DNA of 64,000 bases from Pseudomonas paracarnis (lineage in GTDB: Bacteria; Pseudomonadota; Gammaproteobacteria; Pseudomonadales; Pseudomonadaceae): positions 372,001 to 436,000 of the forward strand of contig NZ_CAJFCN010000005.1 of assembly GCF_904063055.1 (NCBI RefSeq), in the 5' to 3' direction. The notes under the pieces were generated by a model, which searched no databases, was not told the DNA's origin, and saw only the letters and a list, made by a program, of their open reading frames with translations. Position numbers and translations under genes: made by a program. Shown in pieces: positions 50,544 to 60,047 of this stretch. How positions within the stretch are numbered: position 1 is the first letter of the stretch; each line of letters begins with the position of its first letter.

Positions 50544-52741
50544 GGGCGTTGATCCTCCAAGTCCTTGGGTTTCCAGGTTTTCAACAGCAGGGCGTTACTC
50601 ACCACGCTGACGCTGGACAAGGCCATGGCGGCGCCAGCCAGTACCGGGTTGAGCAGGCCGAAGGCGGCCAGGGGAATGCCGATCAAGTTATACACAAAGG
50701 CCCAGAACAGATTCTGTCGAATTTTCGCGTAGGTCTTGCGGCTGATCTCCAGGGCGGCCGGCACCAGGCGCGGGTCGCCACGCATCAAGGTGATACCGGC
50801 GGCGTGCATGGCCACGTCGGTGCCGCCGCCCATGGCGATGCCGATATCGGCAGCGGCCAGGGCTGGTGCATCGTTGATACCGTCGCCGACCATGGCCACC
50901 ACGCCGGTTTTTTTCAGCTCGGCCACGGCAGCGGCTTTATAGGCGGGCAGTACTTCGGCATGCACATCGTCGATGCCCAAGGCCTCGGCCACCACCCGTG
51001 CACTGCCGTGGTTATCGCCGGTGATCAGGTGGCTGCTGATGTGCTGCGCCTTGAGTTGTTGCACGGCTTGCAACGCGCCGGGCTTGAGCGTGTCGCCAAA
51101 GGCAAACAGCCCCAGCACGCGCGGCTGCGCACCTTGCTCGATCAGCCAGGACAAGGTGCGGCCTTCGGCTTCCCATTCCTTGGCACGCGGGCCCAAGTCG
51201 CCTGCGTCCAGGCCGGTTTCTTCCAGCAAGCGGCGATTGCCCAGCGCCAGTGGCCGACCGTCGAGCGTACCGGCAATGCCGCGCCCGGTGAGGGATTGGC
51301 TGGCGCTCACATCGGCCACGTCCAAGCCTTTTTCGCGGCAAGCATCCAGCACGGCCTTGGCCAGTGGGTGCTCACTGCCGCGCTGCAAGGCGCCGGCCTG
51401 TTGCAACAATAGGGCTTCGTCACCATCCACGGCCGCCAAATGCGCAATGTTGGGCGCGCCTGAGGTGAGGGTGCCAGTTTTGTCGAACACCACGGCGCTC
51501 ACGGCGTGGGCACGCTCCAGGGCTTCGGCGTCCTTGATCAAAATGCCATGGCGCGCGGCGACGCCGGTGCCGGCCATGATCGCGGTCGGCGTGGCCAGGC
51601 CCAAGGCACAAGGGCAGGCGATCACCAATACGGCGACCGCATTGATGATGGCGGTTTCCAGGGAGGCGCCGTACAGCCACCAGCCCACCACGGTAATCAG
51701 CGCCAATACCAGCACGGCCGGCACGAACACCTGGCTGACTTTATCCACCAGTTTCTGAATCGGTGCCTTGGCGGCCTGGGCGTCTTCGACCAGGCGGATG
51801 ATGCGCGCCAGCACACTTTCTGCGCCCAGGGCCAGGGTGCGCACCAGCAAACGGCCTTCACCGTTGATGGCGCCACCGGTGACCGCATCGCCGGGTTGTT
51901 TGGGCACCGGCAGGCTTTCGCCACTGATCAGCGCTTCATCGGCATGGCTCAGGCCTTCCACCACTTCACCGTCCACCGGGAAGCGTTCGCCGGGTTTGAC
52001 CAGCACCAGGTCACCGTGCTTCAACGCACTGATGGCGACGTCTTCTTCGCGGCCGTCCTGCACGCGGATCGCCCGTTCCGGCCGCAAGGCTTCAAGGGCG
52101 CGGATGGCGCTGGCGGTCTGGCGCTTGGCGCGGCTTTCCAGGTATTTGCCCAGCAGTACCAAGGCGATTACCACCGCCGAGGCTTCGAAGTACAGGTGCG
52201 GCGTCACGCCTGGGGCGGCGGTGAGCCATTCATAGATACTCAGGCCGTAGCCGGCACTGGTGCCGATCGCCACCAGCAGGTCCATATTGCCGGCGCCGGC
52301 GCGCACGGCTTTCCACGCGGCGACATAAAAGCGCGCGCCCAGGATGAATTGCACCGGTGTGGCCAGGGCAAACTGTATCCAGGCGGGGAGCATCCAGTGC
52401 AGGCCGAAGGGTTCTACCAGCATCGGCAGCACCAAGGGCAACGCCAGCAGAATGCCCGCCACCAGCGACCAGCGCTCGCGGCGCAGGCGTCGGGCTTGAT
52501 CGGCGTCGGTGGCGGTTTCGCTTTGGGGCAGGGTGGCGGTGTAGCCGGCTTTGTCGACAGCGGCGATCAGCACGCTGGGGTCCATCTGGCCCTGTACTTC
52601 GATGTGCGCGCGCTCATTGGCCAGGTTGACGCTGACACGTTGCACGCCCGGCACTTTGCCCAGCGCGCGTTCGACCCGCCCGGCACAGCTGGCACAGGTC
52701 ATGCCGCCGATGGGCAGGTCAAAGGTGGTGGATCCATTCAT
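50540..52741 (-). CDS. copA: Copper-exporting P1B-type ATPase
   Basis: A 733-residue Cu+ exporter in the inner membrane. It has one N-terminal heavy-metal domain (GMTCASC, Cys16/Cys19), eight expected membrane helices, the transmembrane metal site CPC (376-378), the phosphorylation motif DKTGTLT, the HP motif SEHPLA and the hinge [10 protein letters not shown]. It pumps cytosolic Cu+ to the periplasm. It heads an operon with cueR and has a CueR promoter just upstream. Confidence 0.97.
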   Translation of the reverse strand: MNGSTTFDLPIGGMTCASCAGRVERALGKVPGVQRVSVNLANERAHIEVQGQMDPSVLIAAVDKAGYTATLPQSETATDADQARRLRRERWSLVAGILLALPLVLPMLVEPFGLHWMLPAWIQFALATPVQFILGARFYVAAWKAVRAGAGNMDLLVAIGTSAGYGLSIYEWLTAAPGVTPHLYFEASAVVIALVLLGKYLESRAKRQTASAIRALEALRPERAIRVQDGREEDVAISALKHGDLVLVKPGERFPVDGEVVEGLSHADEALISGESLPVPKQPGDAVTGGAINGEGRLLVRTLALGAESVLARIIRLVEDAQAAKAPIQKLVDKVSQVFVPAVLVLALITVVGWWLYGASLETAIINAVAVLVIACPCALGLATPTAIMAGTGVAARHGILIKDAEALERAHAVSAVVFDKTGTLTSGAPNIAHLAAVDGDEALLLQQAGALQRGSEHPLAKAVLDACREKGLDVADVSASQSLTGRGIAGTLDGRPLALGNRRLLEETGLDAGDLGPRAKEWEAEGRTLSWLIEQGAQPRVLGLFAFGDTLKPGALQAVQQLKAQHISSHLITGDNHGSARVVAEALGIDDVHAEVLPAYKAAAVAELKKTGVVAMVGDGINDAPALAAADIGIAMGGGTDVAMHAAGITLMRGDPRLVPAALEISRKTYAKIRQNLFWAFVYNLIGIPLAAFGLLNPVLAGAAMALSSVSVVSNALLLKTWKPKDLEDQRP

Positions 52742-52770
52742 GGGGCAGTCCTCCAGAAGAAGTTGCCACT

Positions 52771-52801
52771 AGGATCAACCTTAACCTGTGGGGAAGGTCA
52801 A
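52771..52801 (-). promoter_or_regulatory. CueR-type promoter of copA
   Basis: On the minus strand: -35 TTGACC, a 19-base spacer beginning TTCCCC and ending GTTAAGGTT, then GATCCT as -10. The long spacer and the dyad CCTTCCCC/GGTTAAGG-type symmetry are characteristic of MerR-family activated promoters. It ends 30 bases before the copA ATG. Confidence 0.8.
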
Positions 52802-52807
52802 GCCCCT

Positions 52808-53188
52808 TCAGTATTCCAATGCCGCGGCTTTGAGGTACATGCCGTCCGGGCCCTGGGCAATGCGTAATTTGCGTACTTCACCGGCTTTCAAGGTGATGTT
52901 CTGCGCGGGTGGCGCGAGCATGCCTGGCAGACAGCCGGGGGCCTGGCTCGGCAACACTTTCAGGCGCAACGACACATCGCCAGGGGGAAGGTTGAAGGCG
53001 GTGGCCTGTTCCTGGAACAGACGCCCGGCCAGTTGGTCCTGGATATACAGGCCGATCTCGCAGTGGGTCGGCACTTCCAGGCGTTCGCGGGAAATAATCA
53101 GCACCGCATAATCTTCAGCAGCGAGGGCCTGGGGCGCAGCGGCAGGCAAGCTCATCAGGCCGGCAAGGGCAAAAAACAACCAGCGCAT
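52808..53188 (-). CDS. Small exported protein between copA and copZ
   Basis: A 126-residue protein with a signal peptide (MRWLFFALAGLMSLPAAAPQALA) and a small predicted beta-rich domain. It has two cysteines (in PTHCEIG and PGCLPGM) that could form a disulphide. I do not recognise the family. The start at 53188 has GGAGCATTCGCC ahead. It lies upstream of copA on the same strand, with the copA promoter after its stop, so it is probably a separate unit. A link to copper is positional inference only. Confidence 0.75.
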   Translation of the reverse strand: MRWLFFALAGLMSLPAAAPQALAAEDYAVLIISRERLEVPTHCEIGLYIQDQLAGRLFQEQATAFNLPPGDVSLRLKVLPSQAPGCLPGMLAPPAQNITLKAGEVRKLRIAQGPDGMYLKAAALEY

Positions 53189-53275
53189 GGCGAATGCTCC
53201 GTGGTTCACAGCTAGGAAGGTTGAAGCTTGGCCGACGTCGCCGCCGAATACCAGCCCGGCAGAAATACTGAGAAC

Positions 53276-53306
53276 TTGACCTTGCCATCATGGCAAGCTC
53301 GACACT
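53276..53306 (+). promoter_or_regulatory. CueR-type promoter of copZ
   Basis: -35 TTGACC (53276-53281), a 19-base spacer with the dyad CTTGCC-ATCAT-GGCAAG (53281-53297), and GACACT as a weak -10 (53301-53306). Spacing and -35 match the copA promoter. It lies 29 bases before the copZ ATG. Confidence 0.78.
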
Positions 53307-53335
53307 GGGCTCAACCTCATCAAAGGAGTCATGTC

Positions 53336-53533
53336 ATGCAAATATTCAGCGTTGAAGGAATGACCTGCGGCCACTGCGTTAAAGCGGTGACCCAGGCGGT
53401 ACAGAGCAAGGATCCGGCGGCGAGTGTAAAGGTGGATTTGGCAGCGAAAGAAGTGGGTGTGGAAAGCCGCTTATCTGCAGATGACGTGATCGGCCTGATA
53501 ACCGAAGAAGGCTACAGCGCCAAGCTGGCGTGA
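53336..53533 (+). CDS. copZ: Copper chaperone, heavy-metal-associated domain protein
   Basis: A 65-residue single HMA domain with the metal motif GMTCGHC (Cys11/Cys14). It should carry Cu+ to CopA and to CueR in the cytosol. The start at 53336 follows AAAGGAGTC. Its own CueR promoter lies immediately upstream. It is divergent from the exported-protein gene and copA. Confidence 0.95.
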   Translation: MQIFSVEGMTCGHCVKAVTQAVQSKDPAASVKVDLAAKEVGVESRLSADDVIGLITEEGYSAKLA

Positions 53534-53620
53534 TTTTTCTGATCGTTAGCCACCTAACGTAATGTTCATGGCACCCAAGCGCGGCTAGACTGTTGAGCTG
53601 CCGACTCACTTGGGTGTCTG

Positions 53621-54814
53621 ATGAACCTTCGCATAATCCTGATTTTGGGCGCCTTGAGCGCCTTCGCGCCGTTGGCGATCGACTTTTACCTGCCGGGCTT
53701 TCCGGCAATGGCCACGGCCTTCGCCACTGATGAAAAACATATCCAGCTGACCCTGGCGGTGTATTTCGCGGGCCTGGCTATTGGCCAATTGATCTACGGG
53801 CCGCTGGCCGACCGCTTTGGCCGGCGTGTGCCGCTGCTCAGCGGCGTCACCCTGTTTACCCTCGCGTCCTTCGCCTGTGCGTATGCGCCGTCCCTGGAAT
53901 GGTTGATTGGTGCACGCTTCGTGCAGGCCCTTGGCGGGTGTGCGGGCATGGTGATTTCCCGGGCGGTGGTCAGTGACAAATGCGATGCCGTGGGCTCGGC
54001 CAAGGTGTATTCGCAACTGATGCTGGTGACCGGCCTGGCCCCGATCCTGGCGCCATTGGCCGGTGGCCTGATGGTCGGCGTGTGGGGCTGGCAGTCGATT
54101 TTCCTGGCGTTGTCGTTATTCAGCGTGATGGCGGCCATCGCCGTGGCGGTCGGGTTGCCGGAAACCTTCCCGGCCGATCAGCCGCGCCAGCCGTTGTCGG
54201 GCTCGTTGCGCCGCTACGGCTCGCTACTGTCAGACCGGGTGTACCTGGGCTATGCCTTGACCGGCGGCATCTCGATTGCCGGGATGTTTGCCTACATCGC
54301 CGGCTCCCCCTTCGTATTTATCAAGCTCTATGGCGTGCCGGCCGAGCATTACGGCTGGTTGTTCGGCTCCAACGCCGCGGGCTTTATCCTGGTGGCGCAA
54401 CTGAACGCAAGATTGCTCGCCAAGCGCGGCCCCGCGTTTTTGCTGTCGCGCACCGTGTGGGTGTACGTGGCGGCGGCGTTGACGCTGTTGGGAATTGCCG
54501 CGTTGCGCACCGAGGCGCTATGGCCGTTGCTGGTGCCGCTGTTTATCTGCATCGCCAGCCTGGGCTGCATTTTGCCGAATACCTCGGCCTGTGCCATGAG
54601 CGGGCAGGGGACTCGGGCCGGCAGCGCGTCGGCGTTGCTCGGTTGCATTCAGTTTGGTGTGGCGGCAGGCGCGGCGTCGTTGGTCGGTGTGTTGCACGAC
54701 GGCACGGCGATGCCGATGGCCATGGTCATCTGCCTCTGCGGGGTGCTGGCGGTGACCATTGCCATGGCGACCCAGCGCCTGCAACGGGCAAGGGCCGTAC
54801 AGGCGCAGGTCTGA
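53621..54814 (+). CDS. Bcr/CflA-family MFS drug exporter
   Basis: A 397-residue inner-membrane transporter with twelve predicted helices. The start MNLRIILILGALSAFAPLAIDFYLPGFP has the D-x-Y-L-P-x-F/L-P signature of the drug:H+ antiporter-1 (12 TM) Bcr/CflA/CmlA branch, and motif A reads GPLADRFGRRVPLL. It probably exports a small drug or metabolite; the substrate is unknown. It follows copZ after 87 bases on the same strand but is not obviously linked to copper. Confidence 0.92.
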   Translation: MNLRIILILGALSAFAPLAIDFYLPGFPAMATAFATDEKHIQLTLAVYFAGLAIGQLIYGPLADRFGRRVPLLSGVTLFTLASFACAYAPSLEWLIGARFVQALGGCAGMVISRAVVSDKCDAVGSAKVYSQLMLVTGLAPILAPLAGGLMVGVWGWQSIFLALSLFSVMAAIAVAVGLPETFPADQPRQPLSGSLRRYGSLLSDRVYLGYALTGGISIAGMFAYIAGSPFVFIKLYGVPAEHYGWLFGSNAAGFILVAQLNARLLAKRGPAFLLSRTVWVYVAAALTLLGIAALRTEALWPLLVPLFICIASLGCILPNTSACAMSGQGTRAGSASALLGCIQFGVAAGAASLVGVLHDGTAMPMAMVICLCGVLAVTIAMATQRLQRARAVQAQV

Positions 54815-54822
54815 CGTTCGGT

Positions 54823-55002
54823 TCAGCCAGCGGAACGTTGCTGGTTGAGGGGGAAGCGGTGGGGAGCCTGGATCCGGGCCTGCAGCGTGTCGGCGAAGGC
54901 GCGGGCCTCGGCTTCACTGCGAAAGGTGATGGCCTCGCCGTCGAGACGAACTTGCCATTGGCTGCCGGGGGATTTTGCTAACGCTTTTATCAGGATTTTC
55001 AT
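54823..55002 (-). CDS. Small conserved hypothetical protein
   Basis: A 59-residue protein starting MKILIKALAKSPGSQWQVRL at 55002 with GAGGAAGTCAGCA ahead. The pattern WQVRLDGEAITFRSEAEARAFADTL resembles DUF2188-like small proteins, but I am not certain. It is convergent with the MFS gene, 8 bases away. It should be cytosolic. No function can be proposed. Confidence 0.65.
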   Translation of the reverse strand: MKILIKALAKSPGSQWQVRLDGEAITFRSEAEARAFADTLQARIQAPHRFPLNQQRSAG

Positions 55003-55148
55003 TGCTGACTTCCTCACGTAAAAGAATCGTGGCAAAGGCGGCCAATATAAACCTGAACGGGCTCATGAATATGACAAGGATCAACTCTCGGACTAATGGT
55101 GTCGTCCATTACCTACGTGGATAACGGACGACACTGACAGCCGTTTTT

Positions 55149-56162
55149 TCAGAACCCCTCCAGCACGATCTTGCCCTTGGCCTTGCCGCTTTCCAGCAGG
55201 GCGTGGGCGCGGCGCAGGTTCGCCGCATTGATCACGCCGAAGTGCTCGCCCACCGTGGTTTTCAGGGTGCCGGCGTCGATCAGTTCGGCCACGCGGTTGA
55301 GCAGGTTGTGCTGCTCGATCATGTCTGGCGTCTCGAACATCGAACGGGTGTACATGAACTCCCAGTGCAGCGACAGGCTCTTGCGCTTGAGCTTGCTCAC
55401 ATCCAGGGCCTTGGGATCGTCGATCAACGCCAGCTTGCCTTGGGGTTGCAGCGCTTCGACCAGTTGGTCCAAGTGATGCTCGGTCTGGGTCAGGCTGGCA
55501 ACGTGGGTGACTTGCCCGTGCCCGGCCTGTTTCAACACTTCGCTCAGCGGCTGGCTGTGGTCGATCACCATGTGCGCTCCAAGAGCCTTGGCCCATGCCT
55601 GGGTTTCGGGGCGAGAGGCAGTGCCGATGACCTTCAGCGCCGTGAGCTGGTTGGCCAGTTGAGTCAGGATCGACCCCACGCCACCGGCAGCGCCGACGAT
55701 CAGCAGGCTCTGGCCTTGATCGTCTTTGCCTTCAGCGACCTGCAAGCGTTCGAACAACAGCTCCCACGCAGTGATAGCGGTCAGCGGCAATGCGGCCGCT
55801 TCGGCAAACCCCAGGCTTAGGGGCATATGGCCGACGATGCGTTCATCCACGGTGTGCAGTTCGCTGTTGCCGCCTGGGCGTACCAGGGAACCGGCGTAGT
55901 ACACCTTGTCGCCGACTTTGAATAACGTCACGTCACTGCCGACCGCCTTGACCACACCCGCCACGTCCCAACCCAGCACCTTGGCGGCGCCATTTTCCGG
56001 GGCGACGTTCTGGCGCACCTTGGTGTCCACCGGGTTGACCGAGATGGCTTTGACTTCCACCAACAGGTCACGGGGGCCGGCAACGGGGGCTGGTAATTCG
56101 ATGTCTTGCAGGGATTCTGGATCGTTGATCGGCAGCGAGGCGTAGTAGGCAATGGCTTTCAT
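55149..56162 (-). CDS. Quinone-oxidoreductase-like medium-chain dehydrogenase
   Basis: A 337-residue MDR protein of the zinc-type alcohol dehydrogenase/quinone reductase superfamily. It has the GroES-like N-terminus (LLVEVKAISVNPVDTKVRQ), GWDVAGVVKAVG, and an NADPH-binding loop GAAGGVGSILTQLA. The zinc ligands of true alcohol dehydrogenases are absent, so it is more likely a quinone reductase or enoyl reductase. It follows the ABM-domain gene on the same strand after a REPIN and may share its transcript. Confidence 0.88.
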   Translation of the reverse strand: MKAIAYYASLPINDPESLQDIELPAPVAGPRDLLVEVKAISVNPVDTKVRQNVAPENGAAKVLGWDVAGVVKAVGSDVTLFKVGDKVYYAGSLVRPGGNSELHTVDERIVGHMPLSLGFAEAAALPLTAITAWELLFERLQVAEGKDDQGQSLLIVGAAGGVGSILTQLANQLTALKVIGTASRPETQAWAKALGAHMVIDHSQPLSEVLKQAGHGQVTHVASLTQTEHHLDQLVEALQPQGKLALIDDPKALDVSKLKRKSLSLHWEFMYTRSMFETPDMIEQHNLLNRVAELIDAGTLKTTVGEHFGVINAANLRRAHALLESGKAKGKIVLEGF

Positions 56163-56188
56163 GATGACTCCAAGTGAATACGGTCAAG

Positions 56189-56285
56189 GTAGGAGCGAGC
56201 TTGCTCGCGAAGATCGTTAACGATGACGCGGTGTTTCTGGTTTCGCGCGCCGTCCTTGGGGTTTTCGCGAACAAGCTCGCTCCTA
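56189..56285. repeat. REPIN, GTAGGAGCGAGC type
   Basis: Left arm GTAGGAGCGAGCTTGCTCGCG and a right arm TTCGCGAACAAGCTCGCTCC enclose GATCGTTAACGATGACGCG. The left arm is itself a hairpin. It lies between two co-directional genes. Confidence 0.85.
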
Positions 56286-56298
56286 AAAAAAGGCGGGA

Positions 56299-56592
56299 TC
56301 AGGCGAGAAATTTCAGGCGCTTGAGTTCGAAGTGTTCGATCACATCGGCGGCCTTGGCGCGAAAGCTCTGGATATGCGCGCTCTGGTCGTGGTCGGCCAG
56401 CGCAGCGTCGTCGCTCCAGCGCTCGAGCATGTAGAAGGTCTCGGGGTGTTGCAGGTCCTGGTGCAGGTCGTACTGCTCGCAACCGGCTTCCAGGCGGGTC
56501 GGTTCCAGCAGGCCGCGCAGCAGGGTTTCCAGGGTGGCGTGCTGGCCGGGTTTGGCGATCAGCGTGGCGATGACATTAAAAGCGGTGGACAT
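56299..56592 (-). CDS. ABM-domain putative quinol monooxygenase
   Basis: A 97-residue dimeric ferredoxin-like protein of the antibiotic biosynthesis monooxygenase family. Signatures are NVIATLIAKPGQH, EAGCEQYDLHQD and FYMLERWSDDAALADH. Related proteins are cofactor-free quinol monooxygenases (YgiN-like). The start at 56592 has CAGGAGTCGACT ahead; a longer open frame is rejected. It is divergent from the LysR gene and upstream of the quinone-reductase-like gene, which fits a quinone/redox function. Confidence 0.85.
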   Translation of the reverse strand: MSTAFNVIATLIAKPGQHATLETLLRGLLEPTRLEAGCEQYDLHQDLQHPETFYMLERWSDDAALADHDQSAHIQSFRAKAADVIEHFELKRLKFLA

Positions 56593-56709
56593 AGTCGACT
56601 CCTGGCACGGGCTAACGGGATGGGCAGATGATTGGCTATTTCCCACGCCGATAAAAGCGGCTAAAACAGCAGGCTGTTTCAACCAAATATTGATAATGAG
56701 CGGGAATGC

Positions 56710-57639
56710 ATGCTGCGTTTTGATGATTTGCAGTTGTTTGTGCGGGCAGCGGACTTGGGCAGCCTGTCGGCCGCAGCGCGGGTCATGGACCTGTCACCGG
56801 CGGTGGCCAGTGCTGCGCTCAAGCGTATCGAACAGCAGCTGGGCACGCGCTTGCTGGCGCGCTCTACCCGCAGCCTTCGGCTGACGGCCGAAGGTGAGGG
56901 CTTTCTGGAGTACGCACGGGCGTCACTGAGTGCGCTGGATGAAGGGCGGCGCCTATTGGCCAGTGGCCAGGATCACGTCAGTGGTGTGCTGCAATTGTCG
57001 GCACCCTCGGATTTTGGCCGCAACCAACTGTTGCCGTGGCTGGATGCGTTCCAGCAGGAGCATCCGCAACTGAACGTGCGCCTGTTGCTCGGTGATCGCA
57101 TTGCTGACTTGTTCCGTCAGCCCGTGGACATTGCCCTGCGTTACGGCGAACCCGAAGACTCCAGCCTGATTGCGCTGCCCATTGCTCCGGACAATATTCG
57201 CGTACTCTGCGCCGCCCCCAGTTACCTCGCCCGGCATGGCGAGCCGCGGCATCTGGAACAATTGGCCCAGCACAATTGCCTGCTGTACATGCTCGGCAGC
57301 CGCGTCCACGACCACTGGGGTTTTTACGATGGCAAGCGCCACGTAAGCCTGACAGTCAGCGGCGATCGCTTCAGCGATGACGCTGATGTGGTGCGCCGCT
57401 GGGCGGTGGCGGGCATGGGCATCGCCTACAAGTCTTGGCTGGATGTGAGCACCGATGTGCTGGCAGGGCGCTTGCGTTTGATCCTGCCGGAACTGCAGGG
57501 CGAGCGCACCCCGCTCAACCTGCTGTGCGCCCACCGTGCGCAATTGAGTAAACCCATCAATCTGCTGCGGGACATGCTCGTGTCCCGCTGTGCGACATTG
57601 ACGGCGCAGCGACCGGGACGCATGGTTTCCCGTCAATAG
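56710..57639 (+). CDS. LysR-family transcriptional regulator
   Basis: A 309-residue LTTR with an N-terminal winged helix-turn-helix (FDDLQLFVRAADLGSLSAAA, then SAALKRIEQQLGTRLLARST) and a substrate-binding co-inducer domain. It is transcribed divergently from the ABM monooxygenase across 117 bases, so by the usual LTTR arrangement it probably controls that gene and the downstream reductase. The effector is unknown. Confidence 0.92.
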   Translation: MLRFDDLQLFVRAADLGSLSAAARVMDLSPAVASAALKRIEQQLGTRLLARSTRSLRLTAEGEGFLEYARASLSALDEGRRLLASGQDHVSGVLQLSAPSDFGRNQLLPWLDAFQQEHPQLNVRLLLGDRIADLFRQPVDIALRYGEPEDSSLIALPIAPDNIRVLCAAPSYLARHGEPRHLEQLAQHNCLLYMLGSRVHDHWGFYDGKRHVSLTVSGDRFSDDADVVRRWAVAGMGIAYKSWLDVSTDVLAGRLRLILPELQGERTPLNLLCAHRAQLSKPINLLRDMLVSRCATLTAQRPGRMVSRQ

Positions 57640-57774
57640 CCTGCGCCACGCTCGGAAGTTTCACTCGTATCCTGTCCTGATCTGCACTGTCAGACGCCGC
57701 GGAACCTACTGCCCGCGCACCTATACTTGGGCGTCAACCGCAGCAGAAAAAATGGTTTAACAGGGAGTGAATAC

Positions 57775-58461
57775 ATGGGAGCAGCACCTTGCATCAGCCA
57801 GATCGCCAGCTTGCTCGCCGAGCCTAAACGCACGGCCATGCTCTGGGCCTTGATGGACGGTTCGGCGAAATCTTCAGACGAGCTGGCAGCGCTGGCCGGT
57901 TTGTCGCCGGCGTCAGCCAATGCACACTTGACGCGGCTGACCGGCAGCGGCCTGTTGCGGATCGAGGCACGGCGAGGCCAGCGCCTGTTTAGGCTAGCGG
58001 CCGCTGATGTCAGCACCGCCATTGATGCATTGGCCAGCACCACCATGGCCAGCGCGGCCCGCAGCACCCCGGATGTTTTGCCACCGGCGCTGCGAGCGCC
58101 GCCGTTGCTGCGCCGCGCCCGCTGGTGCCACGGCCACCTCGGCGGTGAACTGGCGGCGCAGCTGTATCAACGGATGCTTGAGGCCGGATGGATCGAGCGC
58201 CATGAGCAGCGTACCGAGGTGACGCCCAAGGGCGTGCAAGCGTTGGCGGAACTGGGCATTTTTACCCAGGCATTGGCATCGCCGCTGGCCTGCGACTGTT
58301 TCGACTGGAGCCAGCAACAACCCCATCTGGGCGGTGCGTTGGGGGCGGGCTTGATGCAGCTGTTTTTGCAGGCGAACTGGATCAGCGTGATCAACGAGTC
58401 ACGGGCCCTGTCGGTCAATGACGGGGGGCTTGAGCACATAGGTCGCGTTGCCAAGCTGTAG
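57775..58461 (+). CDS. ArsR-like winged-helix regulator
   Basis: A 228-residue regulator with an N-terminal ArsR-type HTH (ISQIASLLAEPKRTAMLWAL, then SSDELAALAGLSPASANAHL) followed by a longer C-terminal domain with LACDCFDWSQQQPHLGGALG, as in a common pseudomonad subgroup of about 220-230 residues. The cysteine pair in ACDC could bind metal or sense redox, but this is not shown. The start at 57775 follows CAGGGAGTGAATAC. The stop codon TAG lies within a REP arm (see the REPIN at 58456). Confidence 0.88.
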   Translation: MGAAPCISQIASLLAEPKRTAMLWALMDGSAKSSDELAALAGLSPASANAHLTRLTGSGLLRIEARRGQRLFRLAAADVSTAIDALASTTMASAARSTPDVLPPALRAPPLLRRARWCHGHLGGELAAQLYQRMLEAGWIERHEQRTEVTPKGVQALAELGIFTQALASPLACDCFDWSQQQPHLGGALGAGLMQLFLQANWISVINESRALSVNDGGLEHIGRVAKL

Positions 58462-58558
58462 GAGCGAGCGTGCTCGTGAAAAACTTGAGGGCGCCGCGTT
58501 TTATCCAGATGCCCCGCGTTATCGTTAACGTTCTTCGCGAGCAAGCTCGCTCCTACAG
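58456..58558. repeat. REPIN overlapping the stop of the winged-helix gene
   Basis: Left arm CTGTAGGAGCGAGCGTGCTCG and right arm CGCGAGCAAGCTCGCTCCTA. The TAG inside CTGTAG serves as the stop codon of the gene ending at 58461. Confidence 0.87.
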
Positions 58559-58662
58559 GTGCTGGCGTCGCTCTCAGCTGTCGTCAGGTCGCATTCAGCA
58601 ATAGCCGGCGTAAACGATGCCGCACACTCGCCAAGGGGATTTTTTCATACGAGGGGTGCGGC

Positions 58663-60033
58663 ATGGGTAGGCAGGGTTATAGCGCGGCGGAACGCCTGGA
58701 ACGGTTGCCCATCAGCGGTTACCACCGAGTCATTTTCATCATCATCGCCCTGGCGTTTTTCTTCGACTCCATGGACCTGGCGATGATGACCTTCCTGCTG
58801 GGCTCGATCAAAGCCGAGTTTGGCCTGAGCACGGCCCAGGCCGGGTTGCTGGCCAGTTCGAGTTTTTTCGGCATGGTGGTGGGCGCTTCGCTGTCCGGGA
58901 TGCTTGCTGATCGCTTCGGGCGCAAGCCGGTGTTCCAGTGGAGCATCGTACTCTGGGGCCTGGCGAGCTACCTGTGTTCCATGGCGCAGACGGTGGAGAC
59001 GCTGACGTTGTTCCGGATCCTGCTGGGCATTGGCATGGGCATGGAGTTTCCCATTGCCCAGTCGATGCTGTCGGAGCTGATCCCCGCCAAGCGACGCGGC
59101 CGTTACATCGCCTTGATGGATGGCTTCTGGCCGTTGGGTTTTGTGGCCGCGGGCGTGTTGTCTTACTTCTTGTTGCCGGTGATTGGCTGGCGCGACATCT
59201 TTCTGGTGTTGGCGATACCGGCGGTGTTTGTGCTGGCCATCCGTTTCTTTATTCCGGAGTCGCCGCGTTGGCTGGAACAGGCTGGGCGCCATGAGGCGGC
59301 GGACAAGGTCTTGCTTGGCATCGAGCAGAAGGTGCGCGATTCCCTGGGCCGCGCCGACTTGCCGGAGCCGATTGCCCTGCCACGGATCGAGAGTGCGCCG
59401 GGGACGTTTTTCTCCGCGTTCCAGCAGCTGTGGTCGGCGCAGTACCGCCAACGCACGATGATGATCTGGAGTGTGTGGTTCTTCGCCCTGCTTGGGTTCT
59501 ACGGGCTGACGTCGTGGTTGAGTGCGTTGTTACAGCAATCGGGTTTTGCTGTGACTCAGTCGGTGTATTACACGGTGATCATTTCGCTGGGCGGAATCCC
59601 AGGCTTTTTGATGGCCGCGTGGTTGGTCGAGCGCTGGGGGCGCAAGCCCGTGTGCGTGGTGACCTTGCTGGGCGGCGGGGTGATGGCGTTTGTGTATGGG
59701 CAGAGCGCAGTGTTTGGCGGCAACGTAAGCCTGCTGATCACCTCGGGGTTGTTGATGCAGTTCTTCCTGTTTGGCATGTGGGCGGTGCTGTACACCTACA
59801 CGCCGGAGTTGTATCCCACCTCGGCACGTGCGACCGGCTCGGGGTTTGCGTCGGCGGTTGGGCGCGTGGGCTCGTTGCTGGGGCCGTTGGTAACCGGACT
59901 GGTATTCCCGATAACCGGGCAGGGCGGGGTATTTGCCTTGGGTGCGCTGTGCTTTGCGGTGGCGGCGCTGGTGGTGTGGTTGTTTGGGATGGAGACCAAG
60001 GGCAAGACCCTGGAAGAGCTCACCCAGGCTTAA
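58663..60033 (+). CDS. MFS transporter, NiaP/aromatic-acid-like
   Basis: A 456-residue, twelve-helix major facilitator. Motif A reads GMLADRFGRKPVF, the central loop has PESPRWLEQAGRHEAADKVL as in sugar-porter-like transporters, and the second motif A is WLVERWGRKPVC. The layout (FFFDSMDLAMMTFLLGSIKAE near the start) resembles NiaP and related organic-acid carriers. It probably imports a small organic acid; the substrate is uncertain. It stands alone between two REPINs. Confidence 0.88.
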   Translation: MGRQGYSAAERLERLPISGYHRVIFIIIALAFFFDSMDLAMMTFLLGSIKAEFGLSTAQAGLLASSSFFGMVVGASLSGMLADRFGRKPVFQWSIVLWGLASYLCSMAQTVETLTLFRILLGIGMGMEFPIAQSMLSELIPAKRRGRYIALMDGFWPLGFVAAGVLSYFLLPVIGWRDIFLVLAIPAVFVLAIRFFIPESPRWLEQAGRHEAADKVLLGIEQKVRDSLGRADLPEPIALPRIESAPGTFFSAFQQLWSAQYRQRTMMIWSVWFFALLGFYGLTSWLSALLQQSGFAVTQSVYYTVIISLGGIPGFLMAAWLVERWGRKPVCVVTLLGGGVMAFVYGQSAVFGGNVSLLITSGLLMQFFLFGMWAVLYTYTPELYPTSARATGSGFASAVGRVGSLLGPLVTGLVFPITGQGGVFALGALCFAVAALVVWLFGMETKGKTLEELTQA

Positions 60034-60047
60034 AGCTGATGGGGCCA

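Noticed and set aside
53544..53559. Terminator CGTTAG...CTAACG after copZ
   Set aside because: The stem is short and no T run follows, so I could not support it.
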